From Cytobacillus pseudoceanisediminis (lineage in GTDB: Bacteria > Bacillota > Bacilli > Bacillales > Cytobacillaceae): DNA of 64,000 nucleotides. The translations under genes were made by a program, and so were the position numbers. Numbering within the stretch: the stretch's first letter is position 1; each line of letters begins with the position of its first letter. Of the stretch, positions 36,560 to 46,666 are shown piece by piece. The notes beneath the pieces were generated by a model. It saw only the letters and a list, made by a program, of their open reading frames with translations, did no database searches and was not told where the DNA came from. The stretch covers positions 558,001 to 622,000 of the forward strand of contig NZ_CP097349.1 of assembly GCF_023516215.1 (NCBI RefSeq), written 5' to 3'.

Positions 36560-36958
36560 ATGTTTGAATTGGACGTAAGGAGCCGAAAGCCTATATATGA
36601 ACAGCTGGTTGAGCGGCTTAAAGAGCTGATCATCACCGAGGTCTTAACAGCAGATGAACAGCTGCCTTCCGTTCGAACACTGGCCCATCAGCTGACAATC
36701 AATCCCAATACGATTCAAAAGGCATACAGGGAACTAGAATCTCAGGGCTATATTTATTCTATAAAGGGGAAGGGCAGTTTTGTCAGTCCAGCAACTCCCA
36801 ATCTGAACAGAGAAAAAATAGAAAAAGTGAAAAGTGAACTTTCAAAGCTTTTATCAGAAGCTATATATCTTGGAATTACAAAAGATGAATTATTTAATAT
36901 GATTCAGGAATTAGAAGCAGCTATAGGGGGAGGGATAGAAGATGATCAAAATCCGTAA
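36560..36958 (+). CDS. GntR family regulator, YtrA subfamily
   Basis: A 132-residue regulator with an N-terminal winged helix (RSRKPIYEQLVERLKELI, EQLPSVRTLAHQLTINPNTIQKAYRELESQGYIYSIKGKGSFV) and only a short helical C-terminal tail, the hallmark of the YtrA subfamily. These proteins control linked ABC transporters that respond to cell-envelope stress or peptides. It overlaps the ABC ATPase gene by 17 bases. ATG 36560 follows GGGAGGG; an upstream ATG at 36521 lies within the operator and is rejected. Confidence 0.86.
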   Translation: MFELDVRSRKPIYEQLVERLKELIITEVLTADEQLPSVRTLAHQLTINPNTIQKAYRELESQGYIYSIKGKGSFVSPATPNLNREKIEKVKSELSKLLSEAIYLGITKDELFNMIQELEAAIGGGIEDDQNP

Positions 36959-37837
36959 TGTACGTAAATCATTCGAGGAGATGGAGGCTGTTGAAAATGT
37001 CTCCATCGAAGTCAATAAAGGGTCCATATACGGCTTGCTTGGTTCCAATGGAGCCGGAAAAACAACGCTCTTGAAGCTTTTGGCAGGCATCTATGTGGAG
37101 GATGAGGGGTATGTTGCCATTGACGGCCAGCCGGTCTTCGAAAATCCGGTAATTAAGGAAAGGATCTTTTTTATTCAGGACCATCCCTATTTTCTGCCTC
37201 AATATACAGTTAAGCAAATGGCACAATTTTATCAAAATATTTACAGCAGATGGGATGACGGCCGCTTTGAAGAACTTGCTGCTATTTTTGAAATGGACAT
37301 ACATAAAAAGATTCATAGATTTTCAAAAGGCATTCAGAGGCAGGCTGCTTTTATCCTGGCTTTGTCTGCCAGGCCGGAAGTTTTAATTTTGGATGAGCCT
37401 ATGGATGGGCTGGACCCGGTCATGAGAAAAAAGTGAAAAGCCTGCTTATAGATGAGGTTGCCGAAAGAGAAATGACCATCCTTATTTCCTCTCATAACCT
37501 GCGTGAAGTGGAAGATTTATGTGATTTTATTGGCATCATGCATAAAGGGCGTATGATCCTGGAAAAAGACCTGGATGACCTTAAAACAGATACACATAAG
37601 ATTCAAGTGGCTTTTAAAGGATCTGTACCAGCCATTTTCGATCCGCTGAAAATCCTTCATAAAGAAAAAAGAGGCAGCATTATGATCTGCATTGTAAAGG
37701 GAGATGCGAAGGAAATATCATCATATGTAGAACAATTTAAGCCTGTGATTTTCGATATGCTTCCCCTTACATTAGAGGAGATCTTCATCTATGAAATGGG
37801 GGATATTGGATATGCAGTCCAGAACATCCTTGGTTAA
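36942..37837 (+). CDS. ABC transporter ATP-binding protein (YtrB/BcrA type); one frameshift
   Basis: About 298 residues after repair. Walker A is GSNGAGKTTLLKLL. The region before Walker B reads FSKGIQRQAAFILALSARPEVLILDEPMDGLDP, a degenerate LSGGQ signature typical of this subfamily. The frame ends at RKK in the A6 run at 37427-37432; one more A gives MRKKVKSLLIDEVAEREMTILISSHNLREVEDLCD and on to 37837. It overlaps the regulator before it and the permease after it, so the operon is tightly coupled. It is the energy module of an exporter or sensor. Confidence 0.86.
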
Positions 37838-39767
37838 AAGGGAAATTTTAAAAACGATTTTCAGAAGTGTAGGCTGGGTTTCCATTGTATATTTTCTCGG
37901 TCTGTTCTTCGCTATTCCACTTGATATAATAATGAATTCTTCAGAGGAACAGCGGAAATTTCTGGACATTGACAATCTGTTTCAACACAACTTCCAAATC
38001 CAGTTTATTTTTAATATATCAGTGCCGGTGATCTTGTCAGTGTTCTTATTCAGATACACACAGGTAAAACAATATAGCGATTTAATGCACAGTCTCCCAG
38101 TCAAGCGGGCATCCATTTTTCATCAGTATGCTTTAACTGGCATCATGCTATTAATTTCGCCGGTTTTACTCATTGCTTTGATAGTTCTGATACTGTACCA
38201 GCCCATGAATTTGCAGGAGTTCTATTCAATTGGGGAGATATTCAATTGGGTGGGCATCACCCTTTTGTTTAATATTGTGATTTACCTGGCAGGAGTTTCT
38301 GTGGGAATGCTGACGGGATTATCCGCCGTTCAAGGTGCCTTAACGTATATTTTCCTCTTGCTCCCTGTAGGCCTGATCATTTTAGTTTCTATTAATTTGC
38401 CATTCTATTTATTTGGCTATCCAGACCAATATTATATGGCAAGCAAATTTGAGAAGTTTTCTCCCTTAATTGCACTAACTCAGATGAACATGCGCACTCC
38501 CTCAAGCGCAGAGGCTGTTATTTATCTCTTTCTTATTTTGTCTCTGTATTGTCTTGGTTTGCAGATCTATAAAAGGAGAAGGATGGAGGCTGTCTCCCAT
38601 GCCCTGGTTTTTCCGATTACAAAACCCATCTTTAAATATGGTGTAACTTTTTGCACGATGCTTTTAGGGGGAGGATATTTCGGTGAGATGCGCGGCGGCA
38701 TGAGCTGGCTTATAGCTGGCTACGTGTTTGGAGCATTGATTGGATATGCGGCTGCCGAAATGGTTCTGCAAAAATCATGGCGTGTGACCATTAATATGAA
38801 AGGATTGCTGGCATACACAGCTTTAATGGCGGCTTTATTCGCCTTATTCCAATTTGACTTTACTCAATATGAAAAAAGCATACCACGGGGCAATGAGATT
38901 GAGCGGGTTCATTTTAGCGAGAGTTTTTACCTTTATAGTGATATCGATACTGAGGAACCCTTATATTTGAAAGAATACGAGAATATTGATTTGGTCAGAA
39001 GATTTCATGAGACGATTGTAAAGGATGAAAACAGGCTTGCGGAGATTCCGGGCCGCGATTCAGTTTTTATCGTGTATGAACTGAAGAATGGTGAAAAGCT
39101 AATCCGTGATTACAGGATTAATAAAAAGGAATACAAGCCATTTCTTAAGCTGATTTATGAATCAGATGAATATAAAAAGGCAACAAATGAAATTTATCAG
39201 GTTTCAGCAGATGCTGCAACGAAATTGACGATTACTCCAACTGGCCCAGTTACGAAGCGGGCGGTCATTACAGACGATAAAGATCTAAAAGAGGCTATTG
39301 AGATATTAACTGAAGAAGTTGATTCTGCTTCCTTTGAAGAACTCCAGGGAAGTGACGAGCCATATGCGCACATTGAGATTTTTTATAATGACAGCAATAA
39401 AGCTTATATGCCCTGGTATCCTTCTTATTCAAGATTTGAGAAATGGCTGGAAGAAAAGTCACTGCTGAATGAAGCAAGAGTGAACAGCAATGATATCTCT
39501 TATGCTTTGGCTGCAAAAGCGAAGGATATCGATATCAACTTTGCAGCAGGGTACTCGTATGAAGAAGTTTTTGAAGAAATGAGAGATAGCAAATCTGCCG
39601 TCAAATTAACGGATAAGGAACAAATTGAAAGCAGCTTGAAGAATTCAGAAGGATTCGTGGATGGAGACTATATTATTGCGTTCTATTTTGATGAGCAAAG
39701 GACAATTGATATTAAAAGCTTCACGGAAAAAACAGTTCCAGCCTTTATAAAAGAACGGCTTCAATAA
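37812..39767 (+). CDS. ABC transporter permease with large C-terminal extracytoplasmic-type domain
   Basis: A 651-residue membrane protein. Residues 1-340 hold about ten hydrophobic segments in two groups. The last 280 residues are hydrophilic (FHETIVKDENRLAE through SFTEKTVPAFIKERL) and look like the DUF6449-type tail found in permeases next to YtrA-type regulators. The substrate is unknown; envelope-stress or bacitracin-like defence is an inference from the family. ATG 37812 has GGGGGAT upstream and overlaps the ATPase gene by 26 bases. Confidence 0.8.
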   Translation: MQSRTSLVKREILKTIFRSVGWVSIVYFLGLFFAIPLDIIMNSSEEQRKFLDIDNLFQHNFQIQFIFNISVPVILSVFLFRYTQVKQYSDLMHSLPVKRASIFHQYALTGIMLLISPVLLIALIVLILYQPMNLQEFYSIGEIFNWVGITLLFNIVIYLAGVSVGMLTGLSAVQGALTYIFLLLPVGLIILVSINLPFYLFGYPDQYYMASKFEKFSPLIALTQMNMRTPSSAEAVIYLFLILSLYCLGLQIYKRRRMEAVSHALVFPITKPIFKYGVTFCTMLLGGGYFGEMRGGMSWLIAGYVFGALIGYAAAEMVLQKSWRVTINMKGLLAYTALMAALFALFQFDFTQYEKSIPRGNEIERVHFSESFYLYSDIDTEEPLYLKEYENIDLVRRFHETIVKDENRLAEIPGRDSVFIVYELKNGEKLIRDYRINKKEYKPFLKLIYESDEYKKATNEIYQVSADAATKLTITPTGPVTKRAVITDDKDLKEAIEILTEEVDSASFEELQGSDEPYAHIEIFYNDSNKAYMPWYPSYSRFEKWLEEKSLLNEARVNSNDISYALAAKAKDIDINFAAGYSYEEVFEEMRDSKSAVKLTDKEQIESSLKNSEGFVDGDYIIAFYFDEQRTIDIKSFTEKTVPAFIKERLQ

Positions 39768-39800
39768 AAGGTTAGAAACCTATAGGAGAGGGGGATTAAA

Positions 39801-40322
39801 GTGATTAAACCTTCAATGGATATGAGAGAGATCTGCAGGCTCTACAATAAACGGCTCTATCATATTGCTTATAATATAACTCGGGATCATTATCTTGCAC
39901 AGGATGTTGTGCAGGAATCCCTGCTCAAAGCATATAAAAAAATGGACAGCATTGATGATCAGGAAAAGCTGGGGGCCTGGTTATCCTCGATTGCAACCAG
40001 AACTGCGATTGATTTTGTCCGGAAAGAAAGAAGGACAAATGAGAGAATACAGGATTCTTTTGATTTTGAAAACTGCATGGAAAGTAAATTTATTGATGCT
40101 GGGCAGGAAGCAGAAGTTAATTTGCTTGAGGAGCAGATATACGCTTATGTGGATTCCCTCTCCTATGAACAGAAAAGGGTTTTCCTGCTTAAAACAAAGC
40201 ACGGGCTGAAAGAGAAAGAAATAGCGGACATTCTCCATCTCAACCCAAACACTGTCAAAACTAAATTGTATCGGGTCAGGCAGCACCTTAGAGAAATTCT
40301 TGGCGATCGGTATTTGGCATAG
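39801..40322 (+). CDS. RNA polymerase sigma factor, ECF (sigma-70 family)
   Basis: A 173-residue extracytoplasmic-function sigma factor. Region 2 is AYNITRDHYLAQDVVQESLLKAYKKM...LGAWLSSIATRTAIDFVRKERR; region 4 is LSYEQKRVFLLKTKHGLKEKEIADILHLNPNTVKTKLYRVRQHLRE. It starts at GTG 39801 after GGAGAGGGGG, 33 bases behind the permease, so it may be part of the same operon. No anti-sigma gene follows; a terminator does. Control could therefore come from the operon's GntR regulator or from the transporter rather than from a linked anti-sigma factor. Confidence 0.88.
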   Translation: MIKPSMDMREICRLYNKRLYHIAYNITRDHYLAQDVVQESLLKAYKKMDSIDDQEKLGAWLSSIATRTAIDFVRKERRTNERIQDSFDFENCMESKFIDAGQEAEVNLLEEQIYAYVDSLSYEQKRVFLLKTKHGLKEKEIADILHLNPNTVKTKLYRVRQHLREILGDRYLA

Positions 40323-40324
40323 AA

Positions 40325-40354
40325 AAACAGCTTCTGAAAAGGAGCTGTTTTTTT
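40325..40354 (+). terminator. Intrinsic terminator after the sigma factor
   Basis: AAACAGCT pairs with AGCTGTTT, followed by T. Confidence 0.85.
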
Positions 40355-40472
40355 GTGCAATTACAAGGAATTGATAAATAATCAGCAGGGAATTCGGCCA
40401 GTCAGCAGGAAAATCTCCATTCTTAATGGAAATGTCTTCATAGAAAACCTGATTAATAAAAGGAGGTTCACT

Positions 40473-41239
40473 ATGGAATTGAAAGATTGCAGGGCCATAA
40501 TCACTGGCGGCGCCTCAGGGCTTGGCGAGGCGACTGTGAGAAAAATAGCCGGATGCGGCGGAAAAGTTCTTATTGCAGATTTGGCGGAAGATCGGGCAAG
40601 CCATCTTATCAAGGAACTGGGAGGGAATGTTTATTTTTTAAAACGGATGTAACAAAAGAAGAAGACGTGCAGGGAGCAGTTGCATTCGCTTCTGAAAAAT
40701 TTGGCAGCTTTAATACTGCCGTTAACTGCGCCGGCATCGGAATTGCCGCCAAGCTGCTTGGCAGAAAGGGAGTCCACACACTGGATATGTTCCAAAAGGT
40801 CATAACGATTAATCTGGTCGGGACTTTTAATGTCATTCGCCTGGCTGCTGAACAAATGGCAAAGAATGATCCGAATGATCAAGATGAAAGAGGCGTCATT
40901 ATTAACACTGCTTCCGTAGCAGCCTTTGAAGGACAAATTGGCCAGGCTGCATATAGTGCATCGAAAGGCGGTGTGGTTGCCATGACCTTGCCAATTGCCA
41001 GAGAGCTGGCGGATTATGGGATTCGTGTTATGACGATTGCCCCTGGATTGTTTAATACACCTATGTTTGATTCACTGCCTGATGAGGCAAGGGATTCATT
41101 GGGGAAAATGGTGCCCTTTCCTTCAAGACTGGGATATCCTGAGGAGTATGCCAGGCTGGCTGAGAGTATTTTAGTGAATCCGATGCTGAATGGAGAAACG
41201 ATCCGTCTGGATGGCGGCATCCGTATGCAGCCTAAGTAA
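40473..41239 (+). CDS. Short-chain 3-hydroxyacyl-CoA dehydrogenase (HSD10-like SDR); one frameshift
   Basis: About 255 residues after repair. The Rossmann start [42 protein letters not shown] (with the catalytic Y-x-x-x-K) and the C-terminal [11 protein letters not shown] are typical of type II 3-hydroxyacyl-CoA dehydrogenases related to human HSD10. The frame breaks in the T6 run at 40634-40639; one more T gives [15 protein letters not shown]. It starts after a near-perfect AAAGGAGGTTCACT. HSD10-type enzymes act on short and 2-methyl-branched 3-hydroxyacyl-CoAs. A terminator follows, but the next beta-oxidation genes are probably regulated in parallel. Confidence 0.88.
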
Positions 41240-41243
41240 ATAG

Positions 41244-41282
41244 AGAACCTGCCCTTTCTGCATAGAATAGGTTCTTTTTTTG
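41244..41282 (+). terminator. Intrinsic terminator after the SDR gene
   Basis: AGAACCT pairs with AGGTTCT across an 18-nt loop, followed by seven T. Confidence 0.7.
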
Positions 41283-41407
41283 AAAAATTATTTTAATGTT
41301 CTAAAAATATCGATAATTATTGTACAATATAAATGTAAGCCTTTTCAAAGGTGAGGAATAGTACTTTGTGTTATGTCAAAAAAATTTTAGATTCGGAGGA
41401 TCATAAT

Positions 41408-42553
41408 ATGGCTGCTTCATACATACAGGAAGAGCATGAAATTTTTCGGCAATCACTGCGTAAGTTTTTAGAGAAGGAAGCCTATCCGAATTATGACAAA
41501 TGGGAAGAGGACAGGATCATTCCCCGGGATTTTTGGTACAAGATGGGGGAGCAGGGTTTTTTATGCCCTGATATTGAAGAAAAATATGGCGGAAGCAGCG
41601 TTGATTGGGGCTTCTCAGTAGTCATCAATGAAGAACTTGAACGTGTTGGCTCAGGCATGGTGGGAATTGGGCTTCACAATGATATCGTTGTTCCGTATAT
41701 TACTGCTTATGGAACAGATGAGCAAAAGGAAAGGTGGCTGCCAAAGTGTGCGGCAGGAGAAATCATTACTGCTATCGCAATGACTGAACCTGGCGCCGGA
41801 TCTGATTTAGCCGGCATCAGAACGACAGCAAGACTTGAAGGGGACCATTACATAGTGAATGGCGAAAAGACCTTTATAACCAATGGAATTCATTCCGATT
41901 TAATCATCATTGCCTGTAAAACCAATCCCAATGCAGTTCCCCGGCATAAAGGAGTAAGCTTGCTTGCGGTCGAGAGGGAAACCAAGGGGTTTACAAGGGG
42001 AAGAAAATTAAACAAGGTCGGACTTCACTGTCAGGATACGGCAGAGTTAATTTTTGAAGATTGTAAGGTTCCGAAAGAAAATCTGATTGGAGAAGAAGGG
42101 AAAGGTTTTCTTTATTTGATGGAAAAGCTGCAGCAGGAAAGACTTGTCGTAGCAATCGCTGCCCAGGTGGCTGCAGAGGAAATGCTTAATTTAACAATGA
42201 ATTATGTTAAGAATCGCGAGGCATTCGGAAGACCGGTCAGCCAATTTCAAAACACTCAATTTAAGATTGCCGAAATGGCAACAGATATAGAGATGGGAAG
42301 GTCGTTCCTTGATCAATTGATCACAGAACATATGGCAGGCAAAGATGTAGTTACAAAAGTCTCCATGGCGAAATGGAAGCTTACAGAAAATGCCCGGAAT
42401 ATTGCCGCAGAATGCATGCAGCTTCATGGCGGCTATGGCTATATGGAAGAATACGAGATTGCAAGGAGATACAGGGATATACCGGTTGCCAGCATATATG
42501 CAGGTACAAATGAAATCATGAAAACCATTATTGCGAAGAACATGGGTTTATAA
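41408..42553 (+). CDS. Acyl-CoA dehydrogenase
   Basis: A 381-residue flavoenzyme that introduces the 2,3-double bond in acyl-CoAs. The signatures AIAMTEPGAGSDLAGI and QLHGGYGYMEEYEIARRYRD are present, and the catalytic glutamate lies in YAGTNEIMK. ATG 41408 after TCGGAGGA is chosen; the upstream in-frame codons have no ribosome site. It is followed 12 bases later by the thiolase gene, so this begins a four-gene operon (dehydrogenase, thiolase, CoA ligase, racemase/CoA transferase). Confidence 0.93.
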   Translation: MAASYIQEEHEIFRQSLRKFLEKEAYPNYDKWEEDRIIPRDFWYKMGEQGFLCPDIEEKYGGSSVDWGFSVVINEELERVGSGMVGIGLHNDIVVPYITAYGTDEQKERWLPKCAAGEIITAIAMTEPGAGSDLAGIRTTARLEGDHYIVNGEKTFITNGIHSDLIIIACKTNPNAVPRHKGVSLLAVERETKGFTRGRKLNKVGLHCQDTAELIFEDCKVPKENLIGEEGKGFLYLMEKLQQERLVVAIAAQVAAEEMLNLTMNYVKNREAFGRPVSQFQNTQFKIAEMATDIEMGRSFLDQLITEHMAGKDVVTKVSMAKWKLTENARNIAAECMQLHGGYGYMEEYEIARRYRDIPVASIYAGTNEIMKTIIAKNMGL

Positions 42554-42565
42554 GGAGGAGTAAAC

Positions 42566-43716
42566 ATGCGTGAAGCTGTCATCGTCGAAGGTGTCAGAAC
42601 GCCAGTAGGAAGAAAAAACGGCTTTTTAAAAGATATCAGGGCGGATGATCTGGCTGCTGAAGCACTAATGGCACTTGTCGAACGTGCAGGTATAGATCCG
42701 CAAATTATTGATGATGTCATTCTTGGGTGTGTCTCGCAAATAGGCGAACAAACAGGGGATATTGCAAGGGTCGCAGCTTTGATCGCAGGGTTTCCGATTG
42801 AAGTGCCAGGTACCACCATTGATCGTCAATGCGGCTCCAGCCAGCAGGCTGTCCATTTTGCAGCTCAGGCGATTTTGGCGGGAGATATGGAAATTGTTAT
42901 CGCAGGCGGTGTCGAAAGCATGTCCCGTGTCCCAATCGGCTCCAGTTATCAGGGTGTAGGATTCAGTGAAAAACTGACAGACAAACATGAAATCATCCAC
43001 CAGGGCTTATCAGCTGAACGCATTGCTGAAAAATATGGTTTTACAAGAGAAGAACTTGATCGCTATTCATTAGAGAGCCACCAAAAGGCTTTAAAAGCCC
43101 AGGACGAAGGACGTTTTGAGAGAGAGATTGCACCATTAAATGTGAAATTGCCTGATGGACAGCTCATGACGGTTTCGGAGGACTCTGGCCCCAGAAAGGA
43201 AACGTCGCTGGAAGCACTTGGAAGTTTAAGGGCTGTTTTTAAGGAGAATGGGGTCATTCATGCAGGAAATTCAAGTCAAATCAGTGATGGAGCCGCAGCA
43301 CTATTAATTATGTCACGCGATAAAGCAGAGGAGCTTGGAATGAAGCCGAGATTCAGGATACTTTCCCGCACAGCAGTTGGCTCTGATCCTACTTTAATGC
43401 TGACTGGACCGATACCTGCAACCGAGAAAGTGTTAAAGAATGCTGGACTGGCTATTGAGGACATCGATGTGTTTGAAGTGAACGAAGCGTTCGCTCCTGT
43501 TCCGCTTGCCTGGCTGAAAGAAACTGGAGCCGACCCTGCAAAGCTTAACCCAAACGGCGGAGCCATTGCACTCGGCCATCCTTTGGGAGGCAGCGGTGCA
43601 CGGCTGATGGTCACCATGATGCATGAACTAGAAAGAACAGGGGGCGCTATGGACTTCAGACCATGTGTGAAGGCCTTGGTATGGCCAATGCGACTATTAT
43701 TGAACGTTTAGACTGA
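42566..43716 (+). CDS. Thiolase (acetyl-CoA acyltransferase); one frameshift near the end
   Basis: 383 residues after repair. The nucleophile Cys89 is in DRQCGSSQQAVHFAAQ, with NEAFAPVPLAW and His338 in GGAIALGHPLGGSGARL. The second catalytic cysteine (CEGLGMA) is only present if one G is added to the G5 run at 43640-43644; as written the frame runs into a meaningless tail ending at 43711, while the repaired frame ends at TGA 43714-43716. It cleaves 3-ketoacyl-CoA in the last step of beta-oxidation. Confidence 0.9.
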
Positions 43717-43735
43717 AGAATGGGGAGGAATGAAA

Positions 43736-45304
43736 ATGACTACTACTATTGGAAGAATTTTCGATCTAACTGCCGGAAAATTTCCGAATAAAGAAGCCCT
43801 GTATGATGTCAGAAAAAATCTGCGTCTTACCTATAAGGAATGGAGCCTTGAGATCAATAAATTGGCGAATGCCTTAATGAATGAGGGAGTCAGGAAGGGT
43901 GACAGGGTTTCAACCTACCTTTTTAATACTGAGGAGCTTGCAACAGCATTTTTTGCATGTGCAAAAATCGGCGCCATTTTTAATCCGATCAACTTTAGGC
44001 TGATGTCAGAAGAAGTTGCTTATATCCTTCAGGATGCAGAGCCAAAAGTAGTGTTATTTGAACAAATGCTGGAATCCGGCATTACCCCAATTGCTAAACG
44101 TTTTCCGCATACAGCCTTTTGGTACATTGATGACAAGGCACCCGGATATGCTTCATCCTATCGGGAAAAAGTGGATGCAGCATCACACGATGAAATTGAA
44201 ATAGAAATGGACGAAAATGACTTATACGCGATCATGTACACAAGCGGTACCACGGGAAGGCCAAAAGGAGTTGTCCACAGGCACCGGGATATGGCTGAAC
44301 AAAGTTTAATCGTAATAGGAGCCACAAAGCTTGAAAGCAGTGACAATGGTCTCGTGACTGCACCAATGTTCCACTGTGCAGAGCTTCACTGTGCCTTTTT
44401 GCCAAGGGTGCATGTGGGGGCAAAAAATACCATCCTCCATCACTTTGATGCAAAAGAAGTATTACAGTTAATCTCAGATGAGAAGATTACAAAGTTTTTT
44501 GCAGCACCTACCATGTGGAATATGCTGCTGCAGGAAAACTTAAGCCATTATAACCTGGAAAGCCTGAAGCTGGGACTGTATGGAGCAGCTCCAATGGCTC
44601 CGGCACTTGTTTATGCCTGCCGGGAAAAATTAGGCGTATCCCTCGTACAGGCATATGGAATGACCGAGATGGGGCCAGCGATTACGTTTTTATCTGAAAA
44701 TGATCAAATCCGGAAAGCAGGGTCTGCCGGGCAGGCATGTTTAAATCATGAGATTAGGATTGTAAGGCCGAATGAAAATGGTCCATCAGATCCTGAGAAT
44801 GTGGTGCCGACAGGGGAAACAGGTGAAATCATCGTAAAAGGTCCATGCATGATGAGTGGTTATTTTAATCGGGATGAGGCAAACGATCTTGCCATGCACG
44901 GGGGCTGGTACCATTCAGGTGACATAGGATATCTGGATGACGAAGGCTACTTGTACGTTAAAGACAGAGTCGATGATATGATCATTAGCGGCGGTGAAAA
45001 CATTTACCCTAGGGAAGTGGAAGATATTTTATATACGCATAATGGCGTACTGGATGTGGCAGTGATCGGCCAGCCTGATGACCGCTGGGGTGAGACGGTC
45101 ACAGCATTTGTAGTTAAAAAAGATCCGGCACTATCTGAAAATGAGCTGGATGAACTGTGCAGGAATAGTGATGAACTTGCTAATTATAAGCGGCCGAGAA
45201 AATACGTATTCTGTGAAGCTCTGCCAAGGAATGCAAGCGGCAAGATTCAAAAGTTTATGCTCAGAAAGCAGCTGGAGGATCTGTTCGCTGACGGAAAAAT
45301 TTAG
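43736..45304 (+). CDS. Acyl-CoA synthetase, AMP-forming (FadD-type)
   Basis: A 522-residue ANL-superfamily enzyme that activates a carboxylic acid to its CoA ester. The P-loop is YTSGTTGRPKG. Later motifs are AYGMTEMGP, the hinge region YVKDRVDDMIISGGENIYPREVED and the catalytic lysine in RNASGKIQKFMLRKQL. GGGGAGGA abuts ATG 43730, so ATG 43736 with a six-base gap is preferred. It supplies substrate to the flanking dehydrogenase and thiolase. Confidence 0.9.
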   Translation: MTTTIGRIFDLTAGKFPNKEALYDVRKNLRLTYKEWSLEINKLANALMNEGVRKGDRVSTYLFNTEELATAFFACAKIGAIFNPINFRLMSEEVAYILQDAEPKVVLFEQMLESGITPIAKRFPHTAFWYIDDKAPGYASSYREKVDAASHDEIEIEMDENDLYAIMYTSGTTGRPKGVVHRHRDMAEQSLIVIGATKLESSDNGLVTAPMFHCAELHCAFLPRVHVGAKNTILHHFDAKEVLQLISDEKITKFFAAPTMWNMLLQENLSHYNLESLKLGLYGAAPMAPALVYACREKLGVSLVQAYGMTEMGPAITFLSENDQIRKAGSAGQACLNHEIRIVRPNENGPSDPENVVPTGETGEIIVKGPCMMSGYFNRDEANDLAMHGGWYHSGDIGYLDDEGYLYVKDRVDDMIISGGENIYPREVEDILYTHNGVLDVAVIGQPDDRWGETVTAFVVKKDPALSENELDELCRNSDELANYKRPRKYVFCEALPRNASGKIQKFMLRKQLEDLFADGKI

Positions 45305-45324
45305 CCGGAAGAAAGGGATGCATG

Positions 45325-46443
45325 ATGTTAAAAGGCATTAGAGTAATTGATTTTTCCAATTATCTCCCCGGTCCGTTTGCTTCCCAGAGACTTGCAGAGC
45401 TTGGAGCTGAAGTGATTAAGGTTGAATCCTTGACTGGTGACCCCGCAAGGCAGCTGGATATTAAAATAGAGGGTACAGGAGCCGTGTTTGCCGCCAACAA
45501 CCGCGGTAAAAAAAGCATTACACTCAATCTGAAGAGTGAGGATGGAAGAAATGCAGCCCTAAAGCTGATTTCTGAAAGTCATGCCGTGCTGGAAAGCTTT
45601 CGGCCAGGAGTCATGAAAAAGCTCGGACTTGATTATGAGACTGTAAAAAGACACAAGCCCGCTATCGTTTATTGCTCCCTTACAGGCTACGGGGGCAATG
45701 AAGACTATCAATATTTAGGCAGCCATGATTTAAACTATATGGCAGTAAGCGGCGCCCTTTCCCAGCTGAAGGACCCCAGCGGCCGTCCAGTTCACCCGTC
45801 CAATACAATAGCGGACTTTATGGGAGGAATGGCCGCGAGTGAAAGGATACTGGCAGCCCTGCTTTCCAGCAGGATTTCCGGAAATGGCGGGCATCACTGC
45901 ATTTCCATTGCTGAAGTGATGGCTTCCATCATGGGAAACCATTTGCTGATTGAAAACGAAACGGGTTATTCAAATGGGCTATCGGTACTAAGCGGGGAGA
46001 TCGTCGCCTACTCTATTTATGAAACAAAGGATGCGAGGTTTGCTGCTCTTGCTGCATTAGAGCCGAAGTTTTGGATTAACTTCTGCAAGAGTGCCGGCAG
46101 GGAGGATTGGATTGATTCCCATTTCTCCCGTGCTTCTGGCAATAATCCTGTATATTTGGAGATGACCGAATTATTTAAAAGCAGGACATTAAAAGAGTGG
46201 ACTGAATTCGGGCAAAGAGTTGATTGCTGCCTGACTCCGGTATTGGAGACGGGTGAATTAAAAGACTTTCCACTTTTTAAGGAGATTTATGAACAAGACG
46301 GGAATTACCCTTTAGTTAAAATGCATGGAGGAATTGACTCAGCATTGACTGGCCCTCCAAAACTGGGAGAACATAATGAGGAAGTTTTAAGCAATATTGC
46401 TGGAATGTCAGCGGAGAATGTTAAAGCTCTGACAGCAAAATAA
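45325..46443 (+). CDS. CoA-transferase family III protein, alpha-methylacyl-CoA racemase-like (CaiB/BaiF)
   Basis: A 372-residue family III protein. It looks more like alpha-methylacyl-CoA racemase (AMACR) than a true CoA transferase: DFSNYLPGPFASQRLAELGAEVIKVE, FRPGVMKKLGLDYE, GSHDLNYMAVSGALS, the acidic ADFMGG, and DCCLTPVLET near the C-terminus parallel AMACR. Such racemases let (2R)-methyl-branched acyl-CoAs enter beta-oxidation. Together with the HSD10-like dehydrogenase this points to 2-methyl-branched acids as substrates. ATG 45325 is preferred to 45322 by spacing from AAAGGGA. It is the last gene of the operon. Confidence 0.8.
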   Translation: MLKGIRVIDFSNYLPGPFASQRLAELGAEVIKVESLTGDPARQLDIKIEGTGAVFAANNRGKKSITLNLKSEDGRNAALKLISESHAVLESFRPGVMKKLGLDYETVKRHKPAIVYCSLTGYGGNEDYQYLGSHDLNYMAVSGALSQLKDPSGRPVHPSNTIADFMGGMAASERILAALLSSRISGNGGHHCISIAEVMASIMGNHLLIENETGYSNGLSVLSGEIVAYSIYETKDARFAALAALEPKFWINFCKSAGREDWIDSHFSRASGNNPVYLEMTELFKSRTLKEWTEFGQRVDCCLTPVLETGELKDFPLFKEIYEQDGNYPLVKMHGGIDSALTGPPKLGEHNEEVLSNIAGMSAENVKALTAK

Positions 46444-46508
46444 ATATTCTAAATAAAAGTCGGCGAACTTGTCTTTCAGATAGCCGATCTGTAACTTATG
46501 AATTCATG

Positions 46509-46552
46509 AAGAGCCCTAAATCCATATGATGGATTATGGCTCTTTCTTTTTT
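46509..46552 (+). terminator. Intrinsic terminator after the acyl-CoA operon
   Basis: AAGAGCCCTAAATCCA pairs with TGGATTATGGCTCTT with a single bulge and one mismatch, followed by TTTCTTTTTT. It lies 65 bases after the racemase gene. Confidence 0.82.
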
Positions 46553-46666
46553 GGCGGCGAATGTTTCTATGAAAGAGGAGGGCTTTAAAGAAGATTAAAT
46601 GGTATAATGAAAGGGAATATATAATAAAATAAACTTTTTTCTATTTTTGGAGTGTGATGGTCACTA

